Positions 42,831 to 57,249 of a stretch of 64,000 nt of DNA are shown here, piece after piece (position 1 is the stretch's first letter; the number at the start of each line of letters is the position of its first letter). The notes beneath the pieces are model-generated. The model did not search any database. It was not told the origin of the DNA and worked only from the letters and a program-made list of their open reading frames with translations. A program made the translations under genes and the position numbers. Origin of the DNA: Streptomyces sp. NBC_00443 (GTDB taxonomy: Bacteria > Actinomycetota > Actinomycetes > Streptomycetales > Streptomycetaceae); assembly GCF_036014175.1 (NCBI RefSeq), contig NZ_CP107917.1, forward strand, positions 6,696,001 to 6,760,000, written 5' to 3'.

Positions 42831-42973
42831 GGGCACAGAGTCTGCCAGAAAAGACTTCCCCGACCGATCATCCCCCGGTTGGGTTCAGGACGCACGTTCT
42901 ACGGCCGGCGTACAGCTCCATACTCATAACAACGCAGGGGAGGGAGAGGTCTATTCTCCGTCTCGCGGACGAC

Positions 42974-44008
42974 TTACGGACGAATCCTGTCACCGGGTGC
43001 CGAAGCCGTCGAACCCCGCACCACCAGCTCGGGCATGAACACGAACTCGCTGTGGGGAGCGGGAGTCCCGCCGATCTCCTCGAGGAGCGTGCGTACCGCG
43101 GCCTGGCCCATCGCCGGGACCGGCTTGCGGACCGTGGTGAGGGGCGGGTCGGTGAAGGCGATCAGGGGGGAGTCGTCGAAGCCGACCACCGAGATCTCCT
43201 TGGGGACGTCGCGGCCGAGTTGCCGGGCCGCCCGTATCGCGCCCAGCGCCATCATGTCGCTGGCGCAGACGATCGCGGTGCAGTCGCGGTCGATCAGGGC
43301 GGTGGCGGCGGCCTGGCCGCCCTCCAGGGTGTAGAGGGAGTGCTGGATCAGCTCGGTCTCGATGACGTCCGTCGGCAGGTTCAGCTGGTCCTGCATCGTG
43401 CGGACGAAGCCCTCGATCTTGCGCTGGACCGGGACGAAACGCTTGGGACCCAGGGCCAGGCCGATGCGGGTGTGGCCCAGGGACGCGAGGTGGGTGACTG
43501 CCAGGTTCATCGCCGCGCGGTCGTCGGGGGAGATGAAAGGTGCCTGGACCTTGGGGGAGAAGCCGTCGACCAGGACGAAGGGGACACCCTGGGCGCGCAG
43601 GCGCTCGTAGCGCTGCATGTCGGCGGTGGTGTCGGCGTGGAGGCCGGAGACGTAGATGATGCCCGCCACTCCGCGGTCTACGAGCATCTCCGTCAGCTCG
43701 TCCTCCGTCGAGCCGCCCGGCGTCTGTGTGGCCAGCACCGGGGTGTAGCCCTGCCTGGTGAGGGCTTGGCCGATGACCTGGGCCAGGGCCGGGAATATCG
43801 GGTTCTCCAGCTCCGGGGTGATCAGGCCGACCAGGCCCTCGCTGCGCTGGCGCAGGCGTACGGGGCGTTCGTAGCCGAGTACGTCGAGTGCGGCCAGCAC
43901 GGACTGGCGGGTGGTCGAAGCGACGCCCGGCTTCCCGTTGAGGACGCGGCTGACGGTCGCTTCGCTGACCCCCGCCTGAGCAGCGATGTCGGCAAGCCGT
44001 GTGGTCAC
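42974..44008 (-). CDS. malR: MalR/Reg1, LacI-family repressor of maltose and amylase genes
   Basis: A 344-residue LacI-type regulator with the helix-turn-helix RLADIAAQAGVSEATVSRVL at the very N terminus and a periplasmic-binding-protein-like sensor domain (GLVGLITPELENPIFPALAQ). GTG 44008 gives the length I recall for Streptomyces MalR; upstream starts add 40 unstructured residues. It is divergent from malE. It should repress malEFG and the amylase and pullulanase genes until maltodextrins accumulate, through the CTTGCA-type repeats listed separately. Confidence 0.93.
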   Translation of the reverse strand: MTTRLADIAAQAGVSEATVSRVLNGKPGVASTTRQSVLAALDVLGYERPVRLRQRSEGLVGLITPELENPIFPALAQVIGQALTRQGYTPVLATQTPGGSTEDELTEMLVDRGVAGIIYVSGLHADTTADMQRYERLRAQGVPFVLVDGFSPKVQAPFISPDDRAAMNLAVTHLASLGHTRIGLALGPKRFVPVQRKIEGFVRTMQDQLNLPTDVIETELIQHSLYTLEGGQAAATALIDRDCTAIVCASDMMALGAIRAARQLGRDVPKEISVVGFDDSPLIAFTDPPLTTVRKPVPAMGQAAVRTLLEEIGGTPAPHSEFVFMPELVVRGSTASAPGDRIRP

Positions 44009-44131
44009 GGCACTGGACTGTACCGGCCGTATGTCCCCTTGCACACCAATCGGACGCCGTGGGCGACCGGTTGGCCGTCGCGGCCCGGGCTGCTGCGTCA
44101 TCGCGCTCCCTCGTGAAAGTGATGGCAAGAG

Positions 44132-44148
44132 CTTGCAGAGTCTTGCAC
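44132..44148. promoter_or_regulatory. MalR-type operator, malR-malE intergenic, site 1
   Basis: CTTGCAG-AGT-CTTGCA is a direct repeat of the CTTGCA element associated with MalR/Reg1 control in streptomycetes. It lies 124-140 bases upstream of the malR start. Apart from this and site 2, the 378-base intergenic region (44009-44386) carries no gene. Confidence 0.7.
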
Positions 44149-44234
44149 AACCCGCCTCCGTGCCGCTCTACCGTTGAAAAGAAGCGTCTCATGGTGGTCG
44201 CCGAGCGGTCACGCCCGGATAACTTCGACGGTCC

Positions 44235-44255
44235 CTTGCACTTTTTTTCTGCAAG
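44235..44255. promoter_or_regulatory. MalR-type operator, malR-malE intergenic, site 2
   Basis: CTTGCA (44235-44240) and TGCAAG (44250-44255) form an inverted repeat around a T-rich spacer, 132-152 bases upstream of the malE start. The nearby CTTTCGTAAGTCTTTCAG resembles promoter-proximal sequence seen before the amylase gene. Confidence 0.75.
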
Positions 44256-44386
44256 GTCTTTCGTAAGTCTTTCAGCGCTGTTACGTTCACGTCGCCCGGC
44301 CGCCGCAACGGCGCAGTCGGCAAGACAGCAGAGGCAGGCAGACGGGGCCGCCCCTGCACACGGGCTTTCACCCTCAAGGAGATCTC

Positions 44387-45655
44387 ATGCGGCGTGGCAT
44401 AGCGGCCACCGCGCTGGTGGCGTCCCTCGCCCTCGCGGCGACGGCCTGCGGCGGAAGCGACAGCGGCGACAGCGCCGACGGGCCGGTCACCATCACCTGG
44501 TGGGACACCTCCAACGCCACGAACGAGGCACCGACGTACCAGGCCTTGGTCAAGGAGTTCGAGGCCGCCAACAAGGACGTCAAGGTCAAGTACGTCAACG
44601 TGCCGTTCGACCAGGCGCAGAACAAGTTCGACACCGCCGCCGGCTCCAAGGGCGCCCCGGACATCCTGCGCTCCGAGGTCGGCTGGACCCCCGCCTTCGC
44701 CAAGAAGGGCTTCTTCCTGCCGCTGGACGGCACCGAGGCCCTCACCGACCAGGCCAAGTTCCAGCCCAGCCTGATCGAGCAGGCCAAGTACGAGGACAAG
44801 GTCTACGGCGTTCCGTTCACCACGGACACCCTCGCTTTCGTCTACAACAAGGACCTGTTCAAGAAGGCCGGCGTCGAGGCCCCCAAGACCTGGGACGACC
44901 TGAAGAAGGCCGCCGCCACGATCAAGGACAAGACCGGCGTCGACGGCTACTGGGGCTCCACCCAGGCCTACTACGCCCAGACGTTCCTCTACGGCGAGGG
45001 CACCGACACCGTCGACGCCGACGCCAAGAAGATCACCGTCGCGGGCGCCGAGGCCAAGAAGGGCTACGGCACCTGGCTGAGCCTGTTCGACGGCAAGGGC
45101 CTGCACAAGGCCGACACCACCGCCGACGCCTACGCCCACATCCAGGAGGCGTTCGTCAACGGCAAGGTCGCCGCGATCATGCAGGGCCCGTGGGAGATCA
45201 CCAACTTCTACAAGGGCTCCGCGTTCAAGGACAAGGCCAACCTCGGCATCGCCACCGTCCCGGCCGGCTCGTCCGGCAAGGCGGGCGCCCCGACCGGCGG
45301 CCACAACCTCTCCGTGTACGCCGGCTCCGACGAGGCCCACCAGAAGGCCGCGCTGAAGTTCGTGAACTTCATGACGTCGCAGAAGGCGCAGGAGACGATC
45401 GCGCTCAAGAACTCCACGCTGCCGGTCCGTGACGACGCCTACACCGCCGAGGTGAAGGCCGACCCGGGCATCGCCGGCTACCAGACCGTCCTCGCCTCCG
45501 CCCAGCCGCGTCCCGCGCTGCCCGAGTACAGCTCCCTGTGGGGCCCGCTGGACACCGAGCTGCTGAAGGTCGCCGGTGGCAAGGCGTCCCTCGACAAGGG
45601 TCTGAGCACCGCCGAGACCTCCATCGCCAAGCTGGTCCCGGACTTCAGCAAGTGA
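44387..45655 (+). CDS. malE: Maltose/maltodextrin-binding lipoprotein
   Basis: A 422-residue ABC solute-binding lipoprotein with lipobox LAATAC (Cys21) and family-1 sugar-binding features: ITWWDTSNATNEAPTYQAL near the mature start and YGVPFTTDTLAFVYNKDLFK near residue 140. It captures maltose/maltodextrins outside the membrane for MalFG. AAGGAG precedes the ATG. It is the first gene of malEFG, under divergent MalR control. Confidence 0.94.
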   Translation: MRRGIAATALVASLALAATACGGSDSGDSADGPVTITWWDTSNATNEAPTYQALVKEFEAANKDVKVKYVNVPFDQAQNKFDTAAGSKGAPDILRSEVGWTPAFAKKGFFLPLDGTEALTDQAKFQPSLIEQAKYEDKVYGVPFTTDTLAFVYNKDLFKKAGVEAPKTWDDLKKAAATIKDKTGVDGYWGSTQAYYAQTFLYGEGTDTVDADAKKITVAGAEAKKGYGTWLSLFDGKGLHKADTTADAYAHIQEAFVNGKVAAIMQGPWEITNFYKGSAFKDKANLGIATVPAGSSGKAGAPTGGHNLSVYAGSDEAHQKAALKFVNFMTSQKAQETIALKNSTLPVRDDAYTAEVKADPGIAGYQTVLASAQPRPALPEYSSLWGPLDTELLKVAGGKASLDKGLSTAETSIAKLVPDFSK

Positions 45656-45661
45656 CCCCGA

Positions 45662-45711
45662 GTGGCCGCCGGAACTTCCCCCACTTCCATGGGGAGAGTT
45701 CCGGCGGCCAC
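45662..45711 (+). promoter_or_regulatory. Large hairpin between malE and malF
   Basis: GTGGCCGCCGGAACT (45662-45676) pairs perfectly with AGTTCCGGCGGCCAC (45697-45711), with a smaller inner stem of CCCC/GGGG. It begins 6 bases past the malE stop. A structure here is expected to protect malE mRNA and reduce read-through, so the binding protein is made in excess over the permeases, as in other maltose operons. Confidence 0.85.
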
Positions 45712-45767
45712 CGGACTGTGCGCCGTACACCCTCTGATCTGCCGAACTTCGAGAAGGTTGTCGAACC

Positions 45768-46772
45768 ATGACAGTCGCCATCGACCGCGCGACCGGCAAG
45801 CGCCGCGGTGACCGCGCGCCGCGGCCCGGGCTGGGCCAGCGCCTGAAGCACGGCTACCAGAAGCACTGGTATGCCTACGTGATGATCGCCCCGGTGGTGA
45901 TCGTCCTCGGCGTTCTCGTGCTGTATCCGCTGGTGTACGGCTTCTACCTCACGCTCACCGACGCCAACAGCCTCAACTCGGCCCGCACGATCGGCGTCAA
46001 CGAGATCGAGGCCACCTACAAGTTCATCGGCTTCGACAACTACGCCGACATCCTGTGGGGTGAGACGGCCTACGACCGCTTCTGGTCGCACTTCATCTGG
46101 ACGATCTTCTGGACGGCGGCCTGCGTCACCCTCCACTACACCATCGGCCTGGGTCTGGCCCTGCTGCTCAACCAGAAGCTGCGCGGCCGCACCCTGTACC
46201 GGCTGATCCTGATCCTGCCGTGGGCCGTGCCGACCTTCGTCACCGTCTTCGGCTGGCGGTTCATGCTCGCCGACGGCGGCATCATCAACTCGTTCCTGGA
46301 GACGCTGCACCTGCCGACGCCGCTGTGGCTGGAGGACACCTTCTGGCAGCGGTTCGCCGCGATCATGGTGAACACCTGGTGCGGTGTGCCGTTCATGATG
46401 CTCTCGCTGCTCGGCGGACTGCAGTCCATCGACACCTCACTCTACGAGGCCGCCGAGATGGACGGCGCGAGCAGGTGGCAGCAGTTCCGGTACGTCACCC
46501 TGCCGGGCCTGCGGTCCGTCAGCTCCACCGTCGTACTCCTCGGCATCATCTGGACCTTCAACCAGTTCGCCATCATCTTCCTGCTGTTCGGCGACACCGC
46601 CCCGGACGCGCAGATCCTCGTCACCTGGGCCTACTACCTCGGCTTCGGACAGCAGCCACGCGACTTCGCGCAGTCGGCCGCCTACGGCATCCTGCTGCTG
46701 GCCATCCTGATCGTCTTCACCTCCTTCTACCGCCGCTGGCTGAACCGCAATGATCCGCAGCTCGCGATCTGA
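45768..46772 (+). CDS. malF: Maltodextrin ABC permease MalF
   Basis: A 334-residue permease with about six helices and the cytoplasmic EAA loop (YEAAEMDGASRWQQFRYVTL, about residue 225) that contacts the ATPase. It follows malE after a ~110-base gap containing the hairpin. No ATPase gene is in the operon; in streptomycetes the shared ATPase MsiK normally serves such importers. Confidence 0.93.
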   Translation: MTVAIDRATGKRRGDRAPRPGLGQRLKHGYQKHWYAYVMIAPVVIVLGVLVLYPLVYGFYLTLTDANSLNSARTIGVNEIEATYKFIGFDNYADILWGETAYDRFWSHFIWTIFWTAACVTLHYTIGLGLALLLNQKLRGRTLYRLILILPWAVPTFVTVFGWRFMLADGGIINSFLETLHLPTPLWLEDTFWQRFAAIMVNTWCGVPFMMLSLLGGLQSIDTSLYEAAEMDGASRWQQFRYVTLPGLRSVSSTVVLLGIIWTFNQFAIIFLLFGDTAPDAQILVTWAYYLGFGQQPRDFAQSAAYGILLLAILIVFTSFYRRWLNRNDPQLAI

Positions 46773-46785
46773 GGCAGGAGTCCCC

Positions 46786-47694
46786 ATGAGCACCACGACC
46801 GTCAAGACCACTGCTGCGGCGGACCAGCCCCCCAAGTCGCCGGCCGCACCGCGCGGGGTCCGCCGGGGCGAGAACAGCCGCAGGACGTCCGTCGTCTCGC
46901 ACGGCATCCTGATCGTGGCGAGCCTGATCGCGCTGTTCCCCGTCGTCTGGCTGGTCTTCCTGTCCCTCGGCCCGGACAAGGACGACTATCTCCACCCCGG
47001 TGGCATCTGGGGGAAGATGACGCTGGACAACTACACGTACGTGCTGCAGGAGACCAGGTTCTTCGACTGGCTGACGAGCACCCTGATCGTCACGCTGGGC
47101 ACCACGCTCATCGGCGTCGTCATCGCCGCGACCACCGGCTACGCGGTCTCGCGGATGCGCTTCCCGGGCTACAAGAAGTTCATGTGGGTGCTGCTCGTGA
47201 CCCAGATGTTCCCGGTGGCCGTCCTGATGGTGCCGATGTACCAGATCCTTTCCGGGCTCCAGCTCGTCGACAGCTACCTCGGTCTCATCCTCGTCTACTG
47301 CACGACGACCGTGCCGTACTGTGCCTGGCTGATGAAGGGCTACTTCGACACGATCCCGTTCGAGATCGACGAGGCCGGACGCGTCGACGGGCTGACCCCC
47401 TTCGGCACGTTCGCGCGGCTGATCCTTCCGCTCGCCAAGCCGGGTCTGGCGGTCGCCGCGTTCTACAGCTTCCTCACGGCCTTCGGCGAGGTCGCGTTCG
47501 CCTCGACGTTCATGCTGTCCGACACGAAGTACACCTTCGCGGTCGGGTTGCAGACCTTCGTCAGTGAGCATGACGCGCAGCGGAATCTCATGGCCGCGAC
47601 GGCCGTGCTCATCGCCATACCTGTCTCGGCGTTCTTCTACTTCGTGCAGAAGAACCTGGTGACTGGCCTTACCGCGGGCGGCACCAAGGGGTGA
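46786..47694 (+). CDS. malG: Maltodextrin ABC permease MalG
   Basis: A 302-residue permease starting at ATG 46786 (GGCAGGAG upstream), 13 bases after malF. Six helices follow a ~45-residue Ala/Pro/Arg-rich cytoplasmic head. The EAA loop is FEIDEAGRVDGLTPFGTFAR near residue 200. It pairs with MalF to form the channel. Confidence 0.93.
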   Translation: MSTTTVKTTAAADQPPKSPAAPRGVRRGENSRRTSVVSHGILIVASLIALFPVVWLVFLSLGPDKDDYLHPGGIWGKMTLDNYTYVLQETRFFDWLTSTLIVTLGTTLIGVVIAATTGYAVSRMRFPGYKKFMWVLLVTQMFPVAVLMVPMYQILSGLQLVDSYLGLILVYCTTTVPYCAWLMKGYFDTIPFEIDEAGRVDGLTPFGTFARLILPLAKPGLAVAAFYSFLTAFGEVAFASTFMLSDTKYTFAVGLQTFVSEHDAQRNLMAATAVLIAIPVSAFFYFVQKNLVTGLTAGGTKG

Positions 47695-47730
47695 GCCGCG
47701 CCGGCAGTGCCGCGGTGGGTCGTCGGTTGT

Positions 47731-47799
47731 CTGCGGCTACGTCGTGGCTGGTCGCGCCCACGCGGCGGTAGCCGCAGATCAATACAGCCCCGCGCCCCT
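47731..47799. repeat. Dispersed Streptomyces intergenic repeat, copy 2
   Basis: This copy lies between malG and the alpha-glucosidase gene and matches copy 1 (6480-6546) in opposite orientation. Its ends CTGCGGCTAC and GTAGCCGCAG are complementary and can form a stem. It fills most of the 234-base gap. Confidence 0.75.
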
Positions 47800-47928
47800 G
47801 AAGGGCGTTGCAAAACCGCCCCCTGAAACCCGAGGCGGCCGCTGTGGCCATCCGACCCCGCTGTCATCGCGGCCGCCTCGTACCCCATTACCCCCATGAA
47901 CCGAACTCCGTTACGCAACAAGGACGCC

Positions 47929-49608
47929 ATGAGCCAGCACCCCACCGCACCGGCCGAAAACTCCGCCGTCGTCACCGTCGCCAAGCGCCGCGACTGGTGG
48001 CGGGACGCGGTGATCTACCAGGTCTATCCGCGCAGCTTCGCCGACAGCAACGGTGACGGCATGGGCGACCTGGAAGGCGTACGCTCCCGCCTCCCGTATC
48101 TGCGCGACCTCGGCGTGGACGCCGTGTGGCTGAGCCCCTTCTACGCCTCCCCGCAGGCCGACGCCGGCTACGACGTGGCCGACTACCGGGCCGTCGACCC
48201 GATGTTCGGCAACCTCCTCGACGCCGACGCGCTGATCCGTGATGCCCATGAGCTGGGTCTGAGGATCATCGTCGACCTGGTCCCCAACCACTCCTCCGAC
48301 CAGCACGAGTGGTTCAAGCGTGCCGTCGCGGAAGGGCCGGGCTCCCCGCTGCGGGACCGCTACCACTTCCGCCCCGGCAAGGGCACGGACGGTGTGCTCC
48401 CGCCCAACGACTGGGAGTCGATCTTCGGCGGCCCGGCGTGGACCCGGGTGACCGAGCCGGACGGCACGCCCGGCGAGTGGTACCTGCACCTCTTCGCCCC
48501 CGAGCAGCCCGACTTCAACTGGGAGCACCCGGCGGTCGGGGACGAGTTCCGCTCGATTCTGCGCTTCTGGCTCGACATGGGCGTCGACGGCTTCCGTATC
48601 GACGTGGCCCACGGCCTGGTGAAGGCGGAGGGGCTGCCCGACCTCGGATCCCACGAGCAGCTCAAGCTGCTGGGCAACGATGTCATGCCGTTCTTCGACC
48701 AGGACGGCGTGCATGTCGTCTACCGTCAGTGGCGCACGATCCTGGACGAGTACGCCGGCGAGCGGATCTTCGTGGCGGAGGCCTGGACCCCGACCGTCGA
48801 GCGCACCGCCAACTACGTGCGCCCGGACGAGCTCCACCAGGCCTTCAACTTCCAGTACCTGTCGACGGAGTGGGAAGCCAAGGAGCTCCGCGAGGTCGTG
48901 GACCGCACCCTGGACGCGATGCGCCCGGTGGGCGCCCCGGCGACGTGGGTGCTGTCCAACCACGACGTCACCCGCCACGCCACGCGCTTCGCCAACCCGC
49001 CAGGCCTCGGCACCCAGATCCGCACGGCGGGCGACCGCGAACTGGGGCTGCGACGCGCGCGTGCGGCCACCCTGCTGATGCTCGCGCTGCCCGGTTCGGC
49101 GTACGTCTACCAGGGCGAGGAGCTGGGCCTGCCGGACGTCGTCGACCTGCCGGACGAGGTGCGCCAGGACCCGGCGTACTTCCGGGGCGAGGGCCAGGAC
49201 GGCTTCCGGGACGGCTGCCGGGTGCCGATCCCGTGGACGCGTACGGGATCGTCGTACGGCTTCGGCGCGGGTGGCAGCTGGCTGCCGCAGCCGCAGGGGT
49301 GGGGCGAGCTGAGCATCGAGGCGCAGACCGGCGACCCCGACTCCACCCTGGAGCTGTACCGCTCGGCGCTGGCCGTGCGTCGCGCGCAGCCCGACCTGGG
49401 CGCGGGCGACGCGGTGGAGTGGTTGAAGGCCCCTGAGGGGGTCCTCGCCTTCCGGCGCGGGGAGTTCGTCTGCGTGGCCAACACCGGCGAGGAGTCGGTG
49501 ACCACCCCGGCGTACGGACGCGTGCTGCTCGCCAGCGGCGAGATCAGCGAGACGGACGGCGAGGCGAAGGTGCCGGGCGACACGACGGTGTGGTGGACGA
49601 CAGCCTGA
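47929..49608 (+). CDS. aglA: Cytoplasmic GH13 alpha-glucosidase
   Basis: A 559-residue GH13 enzyme without signal peptide. The four conserved regions are DLVPNHSSD, GFRIDVAHG (nucleophile Asp), FVAEAWTP (acid/base Glu) and VLSNHDVTRH. The GDGMGDLEGVRSRL insert and lack of a signal fit oligo-1,6/alpha-1,4-glucosidases that cut imported maltodextrins to glucose. I chose ATG 47929 (AAGGAC upstream). It lies downstream of malEFG and probably belongs to the same regulon. Confidence 0.92.
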   Translation: MSQHPTAPAENSAVVTVAKRRDWWRDAVIYQVYPRSFADSNGDGMGDLEGVRSRLPYLRDLGVDAVWLSPFYASPQADAGYDVADYRAVDPMFGNLLDADALIRDAHELGLRIIVDLVPNHSSDQHEWFKRAVAEGPGSPLRDRYHFRPGKGTDGVLPPNDWESIFGGPAWTRVTEPDGTPGEWYLHLFAPEQPDFNWEHPAVGDEFRSILRFWLDMGVDGFRIDVAHGLVKAEGLPDLGSHEQLKLLGNDVMPFFDQDGVHVVYRQWRTILDEYAGERIFVAEAWTPTVERTANYVRPDELHQAFNFQYLSTEWEAKELREVVDRTLDAMRPVGAPATWVLSNHDVTRHATRFANPPGLGTQIRTAGDRELGLRRARAATLLMLALPGSAYVYQGEELGLPDVVDLPDEVRQDPAYFRGEGQDGFRDGCRVPIPWTRTGSSYGFGAGGSWLPQPQGWGELSIEAQTGDPDSTLELYRSALAVRRAQPDLGAGDAVEWLKAPEGVLAFRRGEFVCVANTGEESVTTPAYGRVLLASGEISETDGEAKVPGDTTVWWTTA

Positions 49609-49635
49609 CGGATCGTCACAGGCTTCACAGGCCTG

Positions 49636-49667
49636 GGGCCCCGCTGCCATTTCAGGCCGCGGGGCCC
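49636..49667 (+). terminator. Hairpin after aglA
   Basis: GGGCCCCGC (49636-49644) pairs with GCGGGGCCC (49659-49667), 28 bases beyond the aglA stop. No T run follows. Confidence 0.75.
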
Positions 49668-49761
49668 TCCTGCGCTTCCAGGCGTCACTCATGGAGTCAG
49701 CCATCAGGGCTTCAACTACGGGTCAGCGTGAGGGAGTTGAGAAGGGCACGTCAAGGTTGCG

Positions 49762-49812
49762 GATGAAAGTACTTGCTATGACTTTCAACTCTCTTGCTGT
49801 AAACCTTTCGCG
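49762..49812 (+). promoter_or_regulatory. MalR-type control region of the amylase gene
   Basis: The region reads GATGAAAGTACTTGCTATGA then CTTTCAACTCTCTTGCTGTA and AACCTTTCG. It contains two CTTGCT direct repeats 21 bases apart and two CTTTC elements, 60-110 bases before the amylase start. It is closely similar to the region before the pullulanase gene. Confidence 0.75.
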
Positions 49813-49874
49813 GCGGTACGTTCACGCCGGCGCCTGGCAACGACGCCTGGCCGTCATCGCAAGGAGTTACGCCT

Positions 49875-51260
49875 GTGATATCGAGATGGTCCGTCACCGC
49901 GACCGCGACCGTGCTCGCCGCCACCTCGGCGGCCCTGATGGCTCCCGCCACCCCCGCGTCCGCCTCCCCGCCCGGCACCAAGGACGTCACCGCGGTGATG
50001 TTCGAGTGGAACTTCGCCTCGGTCGCCAAGGAGTGCACCAGCACCCTCGGCCCCGCCGGCTACGGCTACGTCCAGGTCTCCCCGCCCGCCGAGCACATCC
50101 AGGGCTCGCAGTGGTGGACGTCGTACCAGCCCGTCAGTTACAGGATCGCCGGTCGGCTCGGGGACCGGACGGCCTTCCAGAACATGGTGAACACCTGCCA
50201 CGCGGCAGGGGTGAAGGTCGTCGCCGACACCGTCATCAACCACATGTCCGCGGGCAGCGGCACCGGCACCGGCGGTTCGTCGTACACGAAGTACAACTAC
50301 CCCGGCCTGTACTCCTCCTTCGACTTCGACGACTGCACCGCGCAGATCACCAACTACGCGGACCGCGCGAACGTCCAGAACTGTGAACTCGTCGGCCTCG
50401 CCGACCTCGACACCGGCGAGTCCTACGTCCGCGGGGCGATCGCCGGGTACATGAACGACCTGCTCTCCCTCGGCGTCGACGGCTTCCGCATCGACGCGGC
50501 CAAGCACATCCCGGCCGCCGACCTCGCCAACATCAAGTCGCGCCTGAGCAACCCGTCGGCCTACTGGAAGCAGGAGGTCATCTACGGCAGCGGGGAGGCC
50601 GTCCAGCCCACCGAGTACACGGGCAACGGCGACGTCCAGGAGTTCCGCTACGCCTACGACCTCAAGCGTGTCTTCAACAACGAGAACCTCGCCTACCTGA
50701 AGAACTACGGCGAGGGCTGGGGCTACATGAGCAGCGGCGTCTCCGGCGTCTTCGTCGACAACCACGACACCGAGCGCAACGGCTCCACCCTCACCTACAA
50801 GGACGGCGCCAACTACACACTGGCCAGTGTCTTCATGCTGGCCTACCCGTACGGCGCCCCCGACATCAACTCCGGCTACGAGTTCACCGACCATGACGCC
50901 GGCCCGCCCAACGGCGGTTCGGTCAACGCCTGCTGGCAGGACGGCTGGAAGTGCCAGCATGCCTGGCCGGAGATCAAGTCGATGGTCGCCTTCCGCAACG
51001 CCACGCGCGGTGAGCCGGTCACCAACTGGTGGGACAACGGCGGCGACGCCATCGCCTTCGGGCGGGGAAGCAAGGGCTACGTCGCCATCAACCACGAGTC
51101 GAGCAGCCTGACCCGCACCTACCAGACGTCCCTCGCGGCAGGTACGTACTGCAACGTGCAGAACAACACGAGCGTGACGGTGAACTCCAGCGGGCAGTTC
51201 ACGGCCGCCCTCGGCTCCAACACCGCCCTGGCGATCCACGCCGGCAGGACGAGCTGCTGA
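49875..51260 (+). CDS. Secreted GH13_32-type alpha-amylase
   Basis: A 461-residue enzyme starting at GTG 49875 behind AAGGAG. The signal peptide ends near ASASPPG. Catalytic regions are VVADTVINH, GFRIDAAKH (nucleophile Asp), KQEVIYG (Glu) and FVDNHDTERNG. Cys pairs and the C-terminal beta-domain (GRGSKGYVAINHESSS) match the Streptomyces amylases. There is no starch-binding domain (CBM20) after the beta-domain, so it is the short form. It cuts internal alpha-1,4 bonds in starch outside the cell. Confidence 0.94.
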   Translation: MISRWSVTATATVLAATSAALMAPATPASASPPGTKDVTAVMFEWNFASVAKECTSTLGPAGYGYVQVSPPAEHIQGSQWWTSYQPVSYRIAGRLGDRTAFQNMVNTCHAAGVKVVADTVINHMSAGSGTGTGGSSYTKYNYPGLYSSFDFDDCTAQITNYADRANVQNCELVGLADLDTGESYVRGAIAGYMNDLLSLGVDGFRIDAAKHIPAADLANIKSRLSNPSAYWKQEVIYGSGEAVQPTEYTGNGDVQEFRYAYDLKRVFNNENLAYLKNYGEGWGYMSSGVSGVFVDNHDTERNGSTLTYKDGANYTLASVFMLAYPYGAPDINSGYEFTDHDAGPPNGGSVNACWQDGWKCQHAWPEIKSMVAFRNATRGEPVTNWWDNGGDAIAFGRGSKGYVAINHESSSLTRTYQTSLAAGTYCNVQNNTSVTVNSSGQFTAALGSNTALAIHAGRTSC

Positions 51261-51290
51261 GCCGTCACGCCCTGCGCACGGCCACCCCTG

Positions 51291-51614
51291 TCATGCCTGC
51301 ACACGCCGGCGCAGGCGTGGCCGTCCGAGTATCTCGATGTACATGATCCGGCCGTTCACGACGTCGAGAATCAGATCGCCCGACGAGGGCAACAGCGGCA
51401 CACCCCGATGGCCCGGGCCGTACGGCTGTCCGCCTGGATGATCCGACGTCCGGATGCTCTGGCAGAAGTCGTCCCCGCAGCCGCACTCGCCGATCATGCG
51501 GACGTCCCACACACACATGGCGAGCTCGCGTTCGCCCTCCTCCTCCAGGAGTTGGACCAGCTCGTCGACGAGCTCCGGGAAGACCTCGCGAACGAGGGGC
51601 GATTCCTGCTCCAT
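51291..51614 (-). CDS. Conserved hypothetical Cys-containing protein, 107 aa
   Basis: A 107-residue soluble protein on the strand opposite the amylase and pullulanase genes. It has an acidic helical start (VREVFPELVDELVQLLEEEG), a Cys cluster (GECGCGDDFCQSI) that could bind a metal, and a final strand segment LILDVVNGRIMYIEILGRP resembling DUF2283-like folds. I chose ATG 51614; the longer frame would overlap the pullulanase promoter. Function unknown. Confidence 0.65.
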   Translation of the reverse strand: MEQESPLVREVFPELVDELVQLLEEEGERELAMCVWDVRMIGECGCGDDFCQSIRTSDHPGGQPYGPGHRGVPLLPSSGDLILDVVNGRIMYIEILGRPRLRRRVQA

Positions 51615-51718
51615 GCGGGGACGGTAGGCAGGAGCCGGCGCGCGTGGCGACCGATTATGCGCCCTGCCCCGGCGGCTCGGACTGCTGACGTAGGGCAACT
51701 CGCCCTGCCGAGAGCCCA

Positions 51719-51765
51719 GCTGAAAGTTCTTACCGATGCTTTCAAGCCTCTTGCTGTAAGCCTTA
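51719..51765 (+). promoter_or_regulatory. MalR-type control region of the pullulanase gene
   Basis: The region reads GCTGAAAGTTCTTACCGATG then CTTTCAAGCCTCTTGCTGTA and AGCCTTACG, a near copy of the amylase control region with the same element order, 62-108 bases before the pullulanase start. Confidence 0.75.
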
Positions 51766-51826
51766 CGGCGGCGATACGGTCGCGCGGGGTCGGACCCACT
51801 GAGCCGTAATCGCAAGGAGCCCATCT

Positions 51827-57235
<5,409 letters not shown>

Positions 57236-57249
57236 TACCGCACTAAGTT

